Shown here piece after piece: positions 16,484-25,070 of a DNA stretch of 64,000 bases. Position 1 is the stretch's first letter. The number at the start of each line of letters is the position of its first letter. The DNA is from Streptomyces sp. NRRL F-5123. GTDB taxonomy: Bacteria > Actinomycetota > Actinomycetes > Streptomycetales > Streptomycetaceae. The notes beneath the pieces are model-generated. The model ran no database searches, was not told the origin of the DNA, and saw nothing but the letters and a program-made list of their open reading frames with translations. The stretch covers positions 186,001 to 250,000 of the forward strand of contig NZ_JOHY01000003.1 in the NCBI RefSeq assembly GCF_000721495.1, written 5' to 3'. Both the position numbers and the translations under genes were made by a program.

Positions 16484-18662
16484 GGTTCACCTCTCCTTGC
16501 TCCTTGTCCGTTCGCATCACGGAAGGGCTGCCGGTGTTCGTGGGCACCGCCAGCGCGTTCAGCAGTCGCTTCGCCACGGTTGGTTGTTCGTCGCGTTTGT
16601 CGCGCAGCGTCCGCAGCATGTGGTCGAGGCGTCTGCGATCCTCGGCGGTCGTCGCGAGTACGGGAAGCAGCACGGTCAGCTGCCCCTCACTTCGGGGGTC
16701 GTCCTCTGCCGCCCGGACCCAGCCGCCCAGCGCCTGCAGGGCGTCGTTGGTGAATCGCATGTCATTGAGTACGGATCGCCACAGGTGAGCAAGGTGCCGG
16801 GCGTCCTCAGTGCCCCGCTGAGCGGCGGCCTCGGCGTACCACCGCAGGAGCAGCCGGTCGTCTGTGTGCGTACATGCCAGGACGAAGGCGTGCAGCGCCA
16901 ACCGGGCGACCGATGGCGTCTCCTTGAGCAGACCGATCAGGTCACGGAGGATCTCCGCCCGTACGGCGGGTGACTGATCAGTCAGCAGCAGGGCGACCGA
17001 CTCGGCAATGTGTGTGGCCCGCGCGCCGTCGCTTTCCCCACGGGCGGCATCCGCCAGTGCTTCCAGTGCGTCCCGCGGCATGTTCGCGCCCATCAGCCCG
17101 TAGACGCGGATCGCGGTCCAGCGCAGCCGGGACTCAGGCGGCTCGCCGCACCAGGCCCGCAGGATTCCCGGGATGTTGGGCGCGCCCACGGAATGGGCCA
17201 TAGCCAGGGCGTTGGCGGCGACCAGACAGGTCCGGTAGCGCCTCGAAGCCGCCCAGCGTTCGATGAGCAGTGCCATGGCCGAGGGCAGGTCGGCGACGGC
17301 CAGCACTGCCGCGGTCACCGCGGCCCTGGTCCGCACCAGCGGCCGGCCGTCATCGGCGAGTCGCTCCAGCCAGCGGATCAGTGCTGGACGCGCCGACGGG
17401 TGCCCCGTCCACACCTCGCGCAGGATCTCGCCGGCAGTCCTGGGCTCAAGGAAACGGACCATGCGCTGCGTCACCGGCCCCCACTCAGTGGGCTCCTCCT
17501 TCAGGTACTCCTTGGCGCGCGCGAGGGTCAGGCGTTGGGTGATCGACGTGCCGAAGATTCCGACACGGGGACTCGATCCCGCGTCCTGGGTCCGCTGGAA
17601 CTGGGCGAACAGGTCGTCACTGAGTTCTGCGGTCAGTGCATACGCGGCCTCGTCGAACGCTGCAAGGGACAGGAGGAAGGCCTTGTCCCGCAGCTGTGTC
17701 CGTTCCTCGCTGAACCATTCCTGGACCTGGTTGCGCAGCAGTTCTCTGCCGACGTCGTCCAGCTTCTCGTGGCTGGTCTCGCCGCGCGCGTGGGAGGCGA
17801 GAGCCTCCGCGAAGGATGCCGCTTCACGAAGCTGGTGGTTTCCCTGCGCAAGGAAGTCACGGGCCGCGGGCAGAGCGAGCAGACGGCTCTCCTGCGGCGG
17901 GTCGTCGACCCGCGCGTGGAGATGCGAGCGCAGTACGGCCTCCGGGGACGGAGACTGCCACTCAACCGTCCTGACGCCGTGCAGGACGGCGTACAGATCG
18001 ACCGTGATGACGAGGTAGGCGTTCTTCTTCTGCAGTTCGTCGCGCACCGACCAGAGGTCGATGTCGCGCAGCGGTTCATCGCGGCTCGTCACCAGGTCCG
18101 TGACGAGGTAGCCCAGCGATGCCCCCGCCACGTCGTCCTTGAGCGCGGTGGGCTTGGTCTTGGGGTCGAGGGCGCGTACCGGTACGGCCTCCAGCGCGTG
18201 GAGCAGCATCAGGGCGGCACTGTGGCGGCCGGTCATGGGCGCACCTGACAGAACGAGAACCCGTTCGTCGCGCAGCCGCACGAGCAGCGGGTGCACCAGT
18301 TCCTCGTATCCCGCGAAGACTTTGGCGCACCACTCGATCTCGGCGGCGGGAATGTCGCCGGACGCATGAGTGGACACCCCGAGGCGGAAAGTCTGCTCGA
18401 TCTTCGTACCCAGGACGACGTCGCCGAGGACGCTGCCACCGCTGATCCCGGTCTGATTGCCGCCGACCAGACTGCCTCCGAGGGCGCTCGGTATGTGATT
18501 GATCAGCTCGCGCCGGGCCGTCCACGGGTCCTGCGGGGTGTCACTCTCCTGTTCCACGTCCTTGGTCTGCTCCTCGGCAGGCTGCTCTTGACCACCGGGT
18601 GCCCCCTCGGGTTCGCCCGGACCGTGCTGGTCCGGCTTGTCCTGGGCTGGTTGCTCGCTCAC
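16458..18662 (-). CDS. STAND-like NTPase with helical repeats and N-terminal glycine motif
   Basis: A 734-residue protein starting with GTG overlapping the cyclase stop (GTGA). Residues 1-50 are acidic, Gln/Glu/Pro-rich linker. Residues 62-86 form a glycine-rich motif that matches the cyclase C-terminus (pattern GGSxVxGxQxGxSGG and on to GDVxxG). A P-loop-like segment RVLVLSGAPMTGRHSAALML has Arg where Lys is usual (G-x4-G-R-x-S), followed by a Walker B-like YLVITVDLYAVL. From about residue 380 to the end the chain is predicted alpha-alpha (HEAT-like) repeats. This is the layout of bacterial NLR-like sensors: signalling motif, switch NTPase, ligand-sensing solenoid. The degenerate P-loop leaves nucleotide binding uncertain. 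Confidence 0.65.
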   Translation of the reverse strand: MSEQPAQDKPDQHGPGEPEGAPGGQEQPAEEQTKDVEQESDTPQDPWTARRELINHIPSALGGSLVGGNQTGISGGSVLGDVVLGTKIEQTFRLGVSTHASGDIPAAEIEWCAKVFAGYEELVHPLLVRLRDERVLVLSGAPMTGRHSAALMLLHALEAVPVRALDPKTKPTALKDDVAGASLGYLVTDLVTSRDEPLRDIDLWSVRDELQKKNAYLVITVDLYAVLHGVRTVEWQSPSPEAVLRSHLHARVDDPPQESRLLALPAARDFLAQGNHQLREAASFAEALASHARGETSHEKLDDVGRELLRNQVQEWFSEERTQLRDKAFLLSLAAFDEAAYALTAELSDDLFAQFQRTQDAGSSPRVGIFGTSITQRLTLARAKEYLKEEPTEWGPVTQRMVRFLEPRTAGEILREVWTGHPSARPALIRWLERLADDGRPLVRTRAAVTAAVLAVADLPSAMALLIERWAASRRYRTCLVAANALAMAHSVGAPNIPGILRAWCGEPPESRLRWTAIRVYGLMGANMPRDALEALADAARGESDGARATHIAESVALLLTDQSPAVRAEILRDLIGLLKETPSVARLALHAFVLACTHTDDRLLLRWYAEAAAQRGTEDARHLAHLWRSVLNDMRFTNDALQALGGWVRAAEDDPRSEGQLTVLLPVLATTAEDRRRLDHMLRTLRDKRDEQPTVAKRLLNALAVPTNTGSPSVMRTDKEQGEVNHGGIPPRT

Positions 18663-19504
18663 GGGCGGCCGTCCCCAGCCTCGTGGCGGACGCTGCCCAT
18701 GATGACGTCGCCGGTGACATTCCCGCCGCTCACACCGATCTGGTCACCGCTGACCTGGCTGCCGCCGAAGGTCATGGAGCCGCCGTTGACGGTGAGGCTC
18801 GTCCCACCTCGTCCGGGCGATCCGGCCTGGGTGCCCGGGGTCTGCGGGGTTCCACCAGATCCGCCGTTGCCGTTCGTATCCGACGCGGGGGCCACGGCGG
18901 ACGTCTCCACCGGGAGCGGGCCGTGCAGCCACGCGCTCAACTGATCCTTCTTCACGGACACGGGCACCCGGTGGAACTCCTCCGGCCGCAGGCCGCGATA
19001 ACCATGGCGGACGACGCCTTCGTACACGGGAGTCGACACGCACAGGACGCAGTCGGTGGACCGCTGCTCGAGCGCCCGGCGCAGAACGTCGGCGTCGAGC
19101 AGTCGGCACGCCTGGTTCAGATCGTGGCCGACGAGGCCGCCGACTGTTCCCTCACGCGGGTCGAAGGCGACCTCTCCCGAGGCCAGGACGGTCCGCAGTC
19201 GCATCTGAGCGCTACTCGACGCCACACGGTTGTACGTGCGCAGCGAGTCCGGCGCCGTCGTCAACAGCGCTCGCAGCAGTGCGGCCTTCGGGATGTCGGC
19301 GCTGACCAGGATGATCAGCCCGTCTCCCCGGTCTTCCCGATACTGCAGGTTCGGTTCCACGCCCGCCCCGGCGAGGATGTCCTCCACCACGTTGTGCAGT
19401 TCTCGGCGCAGGACCGCCTGCTCAACGTTGTCCCGGTTGCTGAAGCTCTCGATGTCGACGAGCAGGAACGTACGGTTGACGGGTTCGGCGAGCGATAAGG
19501 ACAT
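18659..19504 (-). CDS. Class III nucleotide cyclase (Pycsar-type candidate) with C-terminal glycine-rich motif
   Basis: A 281-residue protein from the ATG at 19504 (GAGAGG six bases upstream). The N-terminal 180 residues match a class III cyclase: TFLLVDIESFSNRDN with metal Asp17, REDRGDGLIIL with metal Asp61, and GHDLNQACRLLDAD with the catalytic Asn130 and Arg134 (the family's VNxAxRL). After a conserved QSxV-poor linker rich in Gly/Thr/Pro (about 205-240) comes a repetitive motif at 247-271 shared with the downstream NTPase. All key catalytic residues seem present, so synthesis of a cyclic nucleotide is likely; whether cAMP, cGMP, cCMP or cUMP cannot be read by eye. First gene of the operon. 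Confidence 0.7.
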   Translation of the reverse strand: MSLSLAEPVNRTFLLVDIESFSNRDNVEQAVLRRELHNVVEDILAGAGVEPNLQYREDRGDGLIILVSADIPKAALLRALLTTAPDSLRTYNRVASSSAQMRLRTVLASGEVAFDPREGTVGGLVGHDLNQACRLLDADVLRRALEQRSTDCVLCVSTPVYEGVVRHGYRGLRPEEFHRVPVSVKKDQLSAWLHGPLPVETSAVAPASDTNGNGGSGGTPQTPGTQAGSPGRGGTSLTVNGGSMTFGGSQVSGDQIGVSGGNVTGDVIMGSVRHEAGDGRP

Positions 19505-19657
19505 GCGTGCCTCTCGGGGGCTCGGCTCGGTCTGCAGCACTATCCCCCAGGGGTCTGACAGCAAGGGAGGAACAATGGCACACCCCGTCTGTGACCGAGT
19601 GCACAGAAGCCGAGCGCACCAAAGCCGTCCGCAGACGGGCCTGCGTCGGCCGGCCGG

Positions 19658-20412
19658 CTAACCGCCCTGTCCGATCCGGCGCAGCTGATCGGGGCGCACG
19701 ATGACGAGCCCTCGGCGGCTTGTCTGGACGATGCCGCGCTCCCGCAGGTCCTTCAGGAGTCGTGCCACGGCCTCCCGTGACGCTCCGACCGAGCCCGCCA
19801 GCTCGTGCTGGCTGAGCCCCGTCGTCAGAGCACGCCTTCCGGGTCCTGCTCACCGTGGGTCCGGGCCAGATCCAGCAGAAGGATCGCCAACCGCTCACGG
19901 ACGCCGAGCGCGCCCTGCTCCACGCGTTGCCGGTCGCTCGCCCGGGTACGGTCCGCAGTCAGACCGAGAAGCTGAAGGGCGGTGGTGGGAGAGGCGGAGA
20001 GGTGAGTCAAAAAGCCGTCCCGATCGATGGTGAGGGCCTCCACCTCCCCGAGCGCAGTCACTGTTGCCGACCGGGGCCGTCCGCTGATGGCGGAGGCCTC
20101 ACCCACGATGTCTCCGGGGCCGCGCAGCGCGAGCAGAGCCTCGTAGCCGTTCGCTGCCGAGCGGGTGACCTTGGTCCAGCCGCTAAGGATGATGACGACG
20201 TGGGTGGAGGGCTCGTCCTGCTGGACCAGGGTGGCGCGTGGCCCGTACTTCATGGGATTCCCGAGTTCCAGCAGGAGCACCCGCTGCTCGTGCTCCAGCC
20301 GGGCAAGGAAGGGCACCTCGTCGTCCAGCCGGCCGACTCTCGACGTTCCGGCCGAGGCGAACGCCCGGTGCCGGCGAAGGGGTGGACCGGACATGTCATG
20401 GGTTGCGGCCAT
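19658..20412 (-). pseudogene. Crp/Fnr-family regulator with frameshift before the HTH
   Basis: The cyclic-nucleotide-binding domain is intact from an ATG at 20412: FLARLEHEQRVLLLELGNP, then VVIILSGWTKVTRSAANGYE and GPGDIVGEASAISGRPRSAT, followed by the long C-helix. The frame then ends at 19825 after DPEGVL. One base short, the neighbouring frame continues LTTGLSQHELAGSVGASREA, VARLLKDLRERGIVQTSRRG, and ends GQGG with TAG at 19658-19660, i.e. the complete Crp helix-turn-helix. A single-base loss at about 19826-19830 thus separates sensor and DNA-binding domain. Either a real inactivation or a sequencing error; the flanking coding sequence is otherwise undamaged. It lies 150 bases upstream of the cyclase, same strand. 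Confidence 0.75.
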
Positions 20413-20617
20413 CCCCACCCCCCGAAGAGCCCGGCCTGCCATCATCCCGATCACTCGCTGACGTGCCATCATGGCGCAACTCAGATCCCGTGCCAACGAG
20501 GCATTCGGTCACTCACGGACCGCCCGAACACAGGCGGCGCGGGTCCATACGGCGGCATGATGCCTCCCTGAGCTGGCCCTGGCGTCAGATCATCCGTGGG
20601 CGGTGTGCCGGCGCAGG

Positions 20618-20710
20618 GGTTACCCCTGAGCCAGCCCGCACCCTCCACCGCAGGTCAGAAGTCGATCTTCGAGCGGTCGAGCGTCATCGCCGAACTGGCA
20701 ATGGACCAAT
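20618..20710. repeat. Attachment site 2 (junction between elements A and B)
   Basis: Core copy GCAGGTCAGAAGTCGATC at 20650-20667 differs from the other two cores by one base. The minus strand reads a degraded ParE tail (SSAMTLDRSKIDF and stop). Homology with site 1 continues rightward for about 170 bases, so this is the left end of element B, and the sequence to its left is the right end of element A. Confidence 0.7.
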
Positions 20711-20931
20711 CAGCCACCCTTCCGGCCTGCGGAGAAACCTCCTCTCGCATCGCTGACCTGGCCTCTTCCCGACGGCGAGCGTTGGCCTACGACAGCAGTT
20801 TCGACTGTCTGCGGAACTGTTTGCGGACCGCTTCGCCAAGCAAGCGGCCTTCGCCGCCGCGAGTGCGGTCGTCAGGACAGAATTTCTGACACGCTCGGTC
20901 CAGCCACGTGATTTGATGGAGCGTCGACAAG

Positions 20932-23691
20932 TTGATTGTTGGGATCCCCAAATTTTCTCCCCCCGCTGCACACACGCTGGAGCAGATTGTGACCATTGCG
21001 GACCTCGTCGCGGCGCCGGACCTGCAGCAGGAGCCGTTCAGAGCGCTGGTCCACGTGGAGTACCAACTCCGAGTGCTAGGGCTGCTGTGCGCGGCTGCGG
21101 ATGTGAAGCCGGGCAAGTTCAGCACACCCGGCTCGCTCGAGGCGTGGGGCGATTACAGCAAGAAGCAGAGCGAGAAACTGGGCTGTCTGGAGTGTCGGAC
21201 GGACGCGGCGGAGGCCGCCGACAGTATCAACACCGTGGTGGCCAAAAAGCCGGAGCTGTCGATCAGGCAGGTGCGCAACCAGATCTGCCACGGCGGCCCG
21301 GTCCCGGAGGACATCGACGAGTCGGTCTTGCGCACGGTAGTGACTGACAACGCCGAGCGCATCATGCGGATCTACGAGCACGGCCACGTCAGCGAGTTGC
21401 GGCCATACTTCCGGGTGGTAAACGGCGGACTTGCGGCATTGCACTCTTTCTCGGGCACGGCAGCAACGTACTGGCCGCGCCGGGGGGAAGCTGTTGATGT
21501 GGCGGACCCTGACGTGGTGGACGCGTTGAAGAAACTGAACTTCCAACGTGGTGACCGTCTACTCGATGACTTCGCGCAGGACGTCGAGCGGGACCTCAAG
21601 GGGTTCGCTGAGCGTGACTCGGTCTACGTCCTGGTGTCGCCGCCACAGCCCATCGTTGTGCACTGGGATCGACGCAGCTCCGAGGGGCCGGACCCGCGGG
21701 TCGATCGGTTCGACATCGGCGCCGATCATGCCAGAATATGGCTGACCGAGTCTGGGCCGAAGCCCTACAAGGCGTTCTTGGCAGATGTCTGCAAGTGGTC
21801 GTTGCTCAAGCGGCGACTACTTGAGGAGCTCGAGGAACAGGTTGCCGCCGAGAAGCGAATCAGCCGAGATTTGTTCCCGAACCTGCAGCAGGTCGCTCAT
21901 CATGTGCCAGCGCTGGTCCAGTTGGATGATGACTATCAGGGACATCACGCCAATCTGACCATCACTGCAGCTTGCACGGAGATCACCGGGGGCGTCCACA
22001 CCTACCGTGGCAGCACGAATCTCATCACGCTGACCGGCGAGGCCGGGGCCGGGAAGACTCATAGTCTGCTCCAATTCGCCCGCGAATCGTTGGCCTCTCG
22101 TAGCGACCTCGACCCGGTGGTAATCTACATCTCCTCCAGCAGGTCGAGTGCGACCACTCTCGACAAACTCATCACGGCCGGAGTCGCCAGCACACGTATT
22201 CTGGACAGGGAATCGGTGCTGGCCCTGTGCCGAGCCGGCCTGGCAATACTGATAATCGACGGATTCGACGAGATGTTGGGATTTCGGTCCTACGACGACC
22301 CACTGTCGGGCCTGCAGCCGATTCTCGACCCACTCCGTAACCGGGGAGCCGTCATTCTGTCCGCGAGGGCAAGTTATTCAGAAGCGCGGCTCTGGAAAAG
22401 CCTCAAGGAGCACCCTTCCAAGGAGTCCCGCCACCGACTAACCACGATGAAATTGCAGCCGTGGCGACGGTCACAGTTGATTGAACTCGCCGACCACTTG
22501 TCTATCGATGCCTCCGCCGAGGAAGCCCCGGAAGTTCGGCAACTACTGACCACTCCCTTCTTCTGTCTTGCATACGCAGCTTGGAAACGAGCAGACCCGC
22601 GGGGGAATTTCCTACAGTTTGTAATCGACGCCTACCTCCAACGCGAGTTGGGGAAACTGGAAAGTCATCAACGCACCCCTCTCTTCACCAAGGACGACCT
22701 TGCAGGGATCTTCTGCGAGGTCGCGGAGATGACCGCCCGCAACGTGACCGGGGAGATCTCCGAGTCTGACCTAGTGGATTCGGCAGAGTTCGCCCTGGGT
22801 AAGGAACTCGACGAGAAGGAGCGGCGCAGGCTGGTCGCGCTATGCGCCATGAGCGCCGAGTGGTCGGAGTATGAGCTCTCGTTCAGCTTCACTCATCTTG
22901 CGATCGCCGAACACTTCCTCGCCAGGCAGGTCGTCCGGGTACCGTTCCAACAAGCCGTGGCACTATTGTCCGATGTGGCCATCTCGGCTCTGTGCGCTCA
23001 GTTGATCGCCTCGATGTGGCCAGAGGCTCAAGGCGAGAAGCTGGTCGCATTGGTCGCTGAACTCCAGGGCAGGGTGAGTGCGGCCCTGTCGCCCGAGGAG
23101 TGCCGTCCCGCGATGGCAAGCCTCGGCGAGCTATGGGCGAGGGTGCACGGGACTGCGGAGAACGCCAGGAGGGTAAGCCGTATTGTCGTCGAGAGGCTTG
23201 AGCTCAACGGCTCCGGCACAGTGACGCTCGACCAGGCCCAGGTGAAGTACCTAGCTCTGGGACCGGGCGTCAATGTGCGGTTGACCCGCAGCCGGATCGA
23301 CCAGCTAGACCTTTCCGGGACCTCCGGCAACCCGCTGCTAGACGACTCTCATAAGCAGGTGGGCGAACTGCTCACCCAGGGCGGGCTGGTGAGCACGCCT
23401 ATGGGGATAAGAGCGCTGCTTGGGTTGCCCGAGGAGGCGGTCGATGCGAGCACCATTGAGGACTTCTTCCGGGACAAAATTGCCAACACCCGGGTAGCTA
23501 TTGTCGTGGACCGGCACTACAACCCGCCGGACGAGGACGTTCGGATGAAGTGGACACGCGAGCACGGCGACAAATGGCAGGCTTTTGTGAAGCGACTGGT
23601 CGCCGAAGGGAAACTAGTCAAGGAACGGGTGAATTCTGCTGGCCCTTCGAAGTGGCGTCTACGTCCGACGGATGCTTTCCATGAGGAGTGA
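20932..23691 (+). CDS. NACHT-domain NTPase with HEPN-like N-terminus (NLR-like defence candidate)
   Basis: Up to 919 residues from a TTG at 20932; a GTG at about 20989 with GGAG upstream is an alternative. The N-terminal helical part includes SIRQVRNQICHGG (about residue 113), an Arg-x4-His motif as in HEPN ribonucleases. A NACHT module follows: LTGEAGAGKTHSLLQFA (Walker A, about 370), LAILIIDGFDEMLG (Walker B with the NACHT Asp-Glu pair, about 440), an AVILSARAS sensor-1 and the helical LLTTPFFCLAYAA region. Towards the C-terminus there is a short beta-rich stretch and a winged-helix-like end. bNACHT proteins with such architecture are known phage-defence NLRs. The gene is visibly more A/T-rich than its neighbours, suggesting separate acquisition. 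Confidence 0.75.
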   Translation: MIVGIPKFSPPAAHTLEQIVTIADLVAAPDLQQEPFRALVHVEYQLRVLGLLCAAADVKPGKFSTPGSLEAWGDYSKKQSEKLGCLECRTDAAEAADSINTVVAKKPELSIRQVRNQICHGGPVPEDIDESVLRTVVTDNAERIMRIYEHGHVSELRPYFRVVNGGLAALHSFSGTAATYWPRRGEAVDVADPDVVDALKKLNFQRGDRLLDDFAQDVERDLKGFAERDSVYVLVSPPQPIVVHWDRRSSEGPDPRVDRFDIGADHARIWLTESGPKPYKAFLADVCKWSLLKRRLLEELEEQVAAEKRISRDLFPNLQQVAHHVPALVQLDDDYQGHHANLTITAACTEITGGVHTYRGSTNLITLTGEAGAGKTHSLLQFARESLASRSDLDPVVIYISSSRSSATTLDKLITAGVASTRILDRESVLALCRAGLAILIIDGFDEMLGFRSYDDPLSGLQPILDPLRNRGAVILSARASYSEARLWKSLKEHPSKESRHRLTTMKLQPWRRSQLIELADHLSIDASAEEAPEVRQLLTTPFFCLAYAAWKRADPRGNFLQFVIDAYLQRELGKLESHQRTPLFTKDDLAGIFCEVAEMTARNVTGEISESDLVDSAEFALGKELDEKERRRLVALCAMSAEWSEYELSFSFTHLAIAEHFLARQVVRVPFQQAVALLSDVAISALCAQLIASMWPEAQGEKLVALVAELQGRVSAALSPEECRPAMASLGELWARVHGTAENARRVSRIVVERLELNGSGTVTLDQAQVKYLALGPGVNVRLTRSRIDQLDLSGTSGNPLLDDSHKQVGELLTQGGLVSTPMGIRALLGLPEEAVDASTIEDFFRDKIANTRVAIVVDRHYNPPDEDVRMKWTREHGDKWQAFVKRLVAEGKLVKERVNSAGPSKWRLRPTDAFHEE

Positions 23692-24019
23692 CAATTTCTT
23701 CGCGCCGGGAGCCTTTCAGCGTTTCCTCTCCAGGGTAGGGAGACCGCAGCAGCAATGCCGTGCGACTGACGTCTACGCTGAGCCATGCCGACTACGTCGG
23801 TGAATTAAGCCGGGCGCCTTTCGTTCTCACGGACTCGCTCATCGTTCAGGACAAATGCGCGTTTCTGTGCACCAATTTTTTCGTGCTGCACCATACCAGC
23901 CCTCGGGCTGTGACCCTCAGCCGCACGAGGCAGCGGCGCTCAACCTATAAGGGCATGACCCGGGCTCCGACAAGAAATGCGGGAGTGTCGAGAAGCGAAT
24001 TTTATGCGCCGCGTTTATT
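23692..24019. other. Non-coding gap after the NACHT gene
   Basis: About 330 bases between the NACHT stop and the first recognisable gltX remnant. Relatively A/T-rich (for example 23870-23890). No ORF with family features and no clear hairpin terminator were seen. Confidence 0.4.
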
Positions 24020-24687
24020 CCGACTCGGCTGCCCGGAGACGCCGCACCGGCATGTTCCACGTCGGTGGAGCGCGCGGTCTGCTCTGTACAATTGGGCGGT
24101 CGCACGACAGTCCGGTGGCATGCTCGTCCTCCGGATCGAGGACACCGACGCGGCCCGGAACCAACCGGAGTCGGCGTTCCCGAACAGCGCGATCGAGGAC
24201 TTCGTAATTGCCCGCGGCGACGGGTCTCCGGTGTTGTTGATCGCGAATGTCGTCGAGGATCTGGATGAGGGCATCACGGAGGTCATCCGGGGCGAGGAGC
24301 ACCTGTCGAACACGCCGAAGCAGCAACTGCTGTGGGATCGCGGTGCTGACCGAGGTCACGTCGTACGCGGACTTCCTGTTCCTGGACGAGCCGGTGCACG
24401 ACGAGGTCTCGTGGAGCAAGGCGATGAAGTCCGGGTCCGCCGAGCTGTTGCGCGACGTCCCTGGCGAGCTGGCCACCGCCGAGTGGGAAACGGAGCCGCT
24501 GAAGGCCGTGCTGGTGACCGTGGGAGAGAAGCACGGACTGAAGCTGGGCAAGGCCCAGGCTCCAGTCCGTGTCGCGGTGATGGTACGCACGGTCGGTCTG
24601 CCGCTCTTCGAGTCCCTTGAGGTCCTGGGCCGCGACCGCGTGGTGGCCCGACTGGATGCGGCCCTGGAGCGCCTGGCTGCGGAGTAA
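24020..24687 (+). pseudogene. gltX: Glutamyl-tRNA synthetase paralogue, broken and internally deleted
   Basis: Pieces of GluRS are read in three frames. First [12 protein letters not shown], the class I HIGH-type motif; one frame over, [14 protein letters not shown] then [15 protein letters not shown]; then [20 protein letters not shown] and [20 protein letters not shown], which in intact enzymes lies about 100 residues further on. A third frame gives [20 protein letters not shown] and ends with [14 protein letters not shown] and [18 protein letters not shown], the normal C-terminal anticodon-binding end. The KMSKS region is missing. So at least two frameshifts and two deletions are present. 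It was once a full second gltX carried by the element. Confidence 0.8.
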
Positions 24688-25070
24688 TACGTCAGGAGGC
24701 GACCCTGCGAGCAAGTCGCCCCCAGGCGTAGGAAAAGTAGTCGGAGTCAATGCGGGCGACGACGGCGCAAGCGGCCTCGTATTAGGGTGCTGTGACCCCC
24801 TTGCATGCCTGCTCGCGGAGTCGGGTAGGTCAGGGCGAGGTGCCCGTTGATGTGCGCAAGGCCGACGATCGGGCGGAGCAGGTAACGCAAGGGAACGGTG
24901 CGGGGCAGGCCGCGGAGCTTGTGCTACCCGCACCCTGGACTCGCTAGTTCGGGCACTTCGCTAGAAACCTCCACTGTGCCGTGCCGGGCGAGCTGTCGAA
25001 CACGGCCCAATTTCAATCCCTCGGCTGCAGCCCCATGGCCCAGTGGGAGTAGCACCTCGCAGAGTAGGGA
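24688..25070. other. Non-coding gap before the HD gene
   Basis: About 380 bases without a supportable gene on either strand. It should carry the promoter for the HD-domain gene; no convincing promoter motif or hairpin was recognised. Confidence 0.4.

Larger units (their letters stand above)
13451..20649. mobile_element. Element A: integrase-less integrative element carrying a Pycsar-like operon
   Basis: About 7.2 kb bounded by attachment-site copies at 13433-13450 and 20650-20667. Its left end (13451-13620) is clearly related to the left end of element B (20668-20840), including the parE-tail copy and the GCGGACCGTTTGCGGAC-type repeat. No integrase, excisionase or transfer gene is present; cargo is the cyclase-NTPase-SPFH-PycTM-M48 operon and a broken crp-like gene. 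It therefore resembles a cis-mobilisable element that accreted next to a functional one at the same chromosomal target. Confidence 0.65.

Noticed and set aside
19505..19657. Promoter for the cyclase operon (TTGCTG ... TAGTGC)
   Set aside because: Spacing and -10 match are too poor to claim by eye.
23760..24620. Single intact protein-coding gene in the gltX remnant region
   Set aside because: GluRS similarity jumps between three frames with gaps, so no one ORF encodes a working enzyme.
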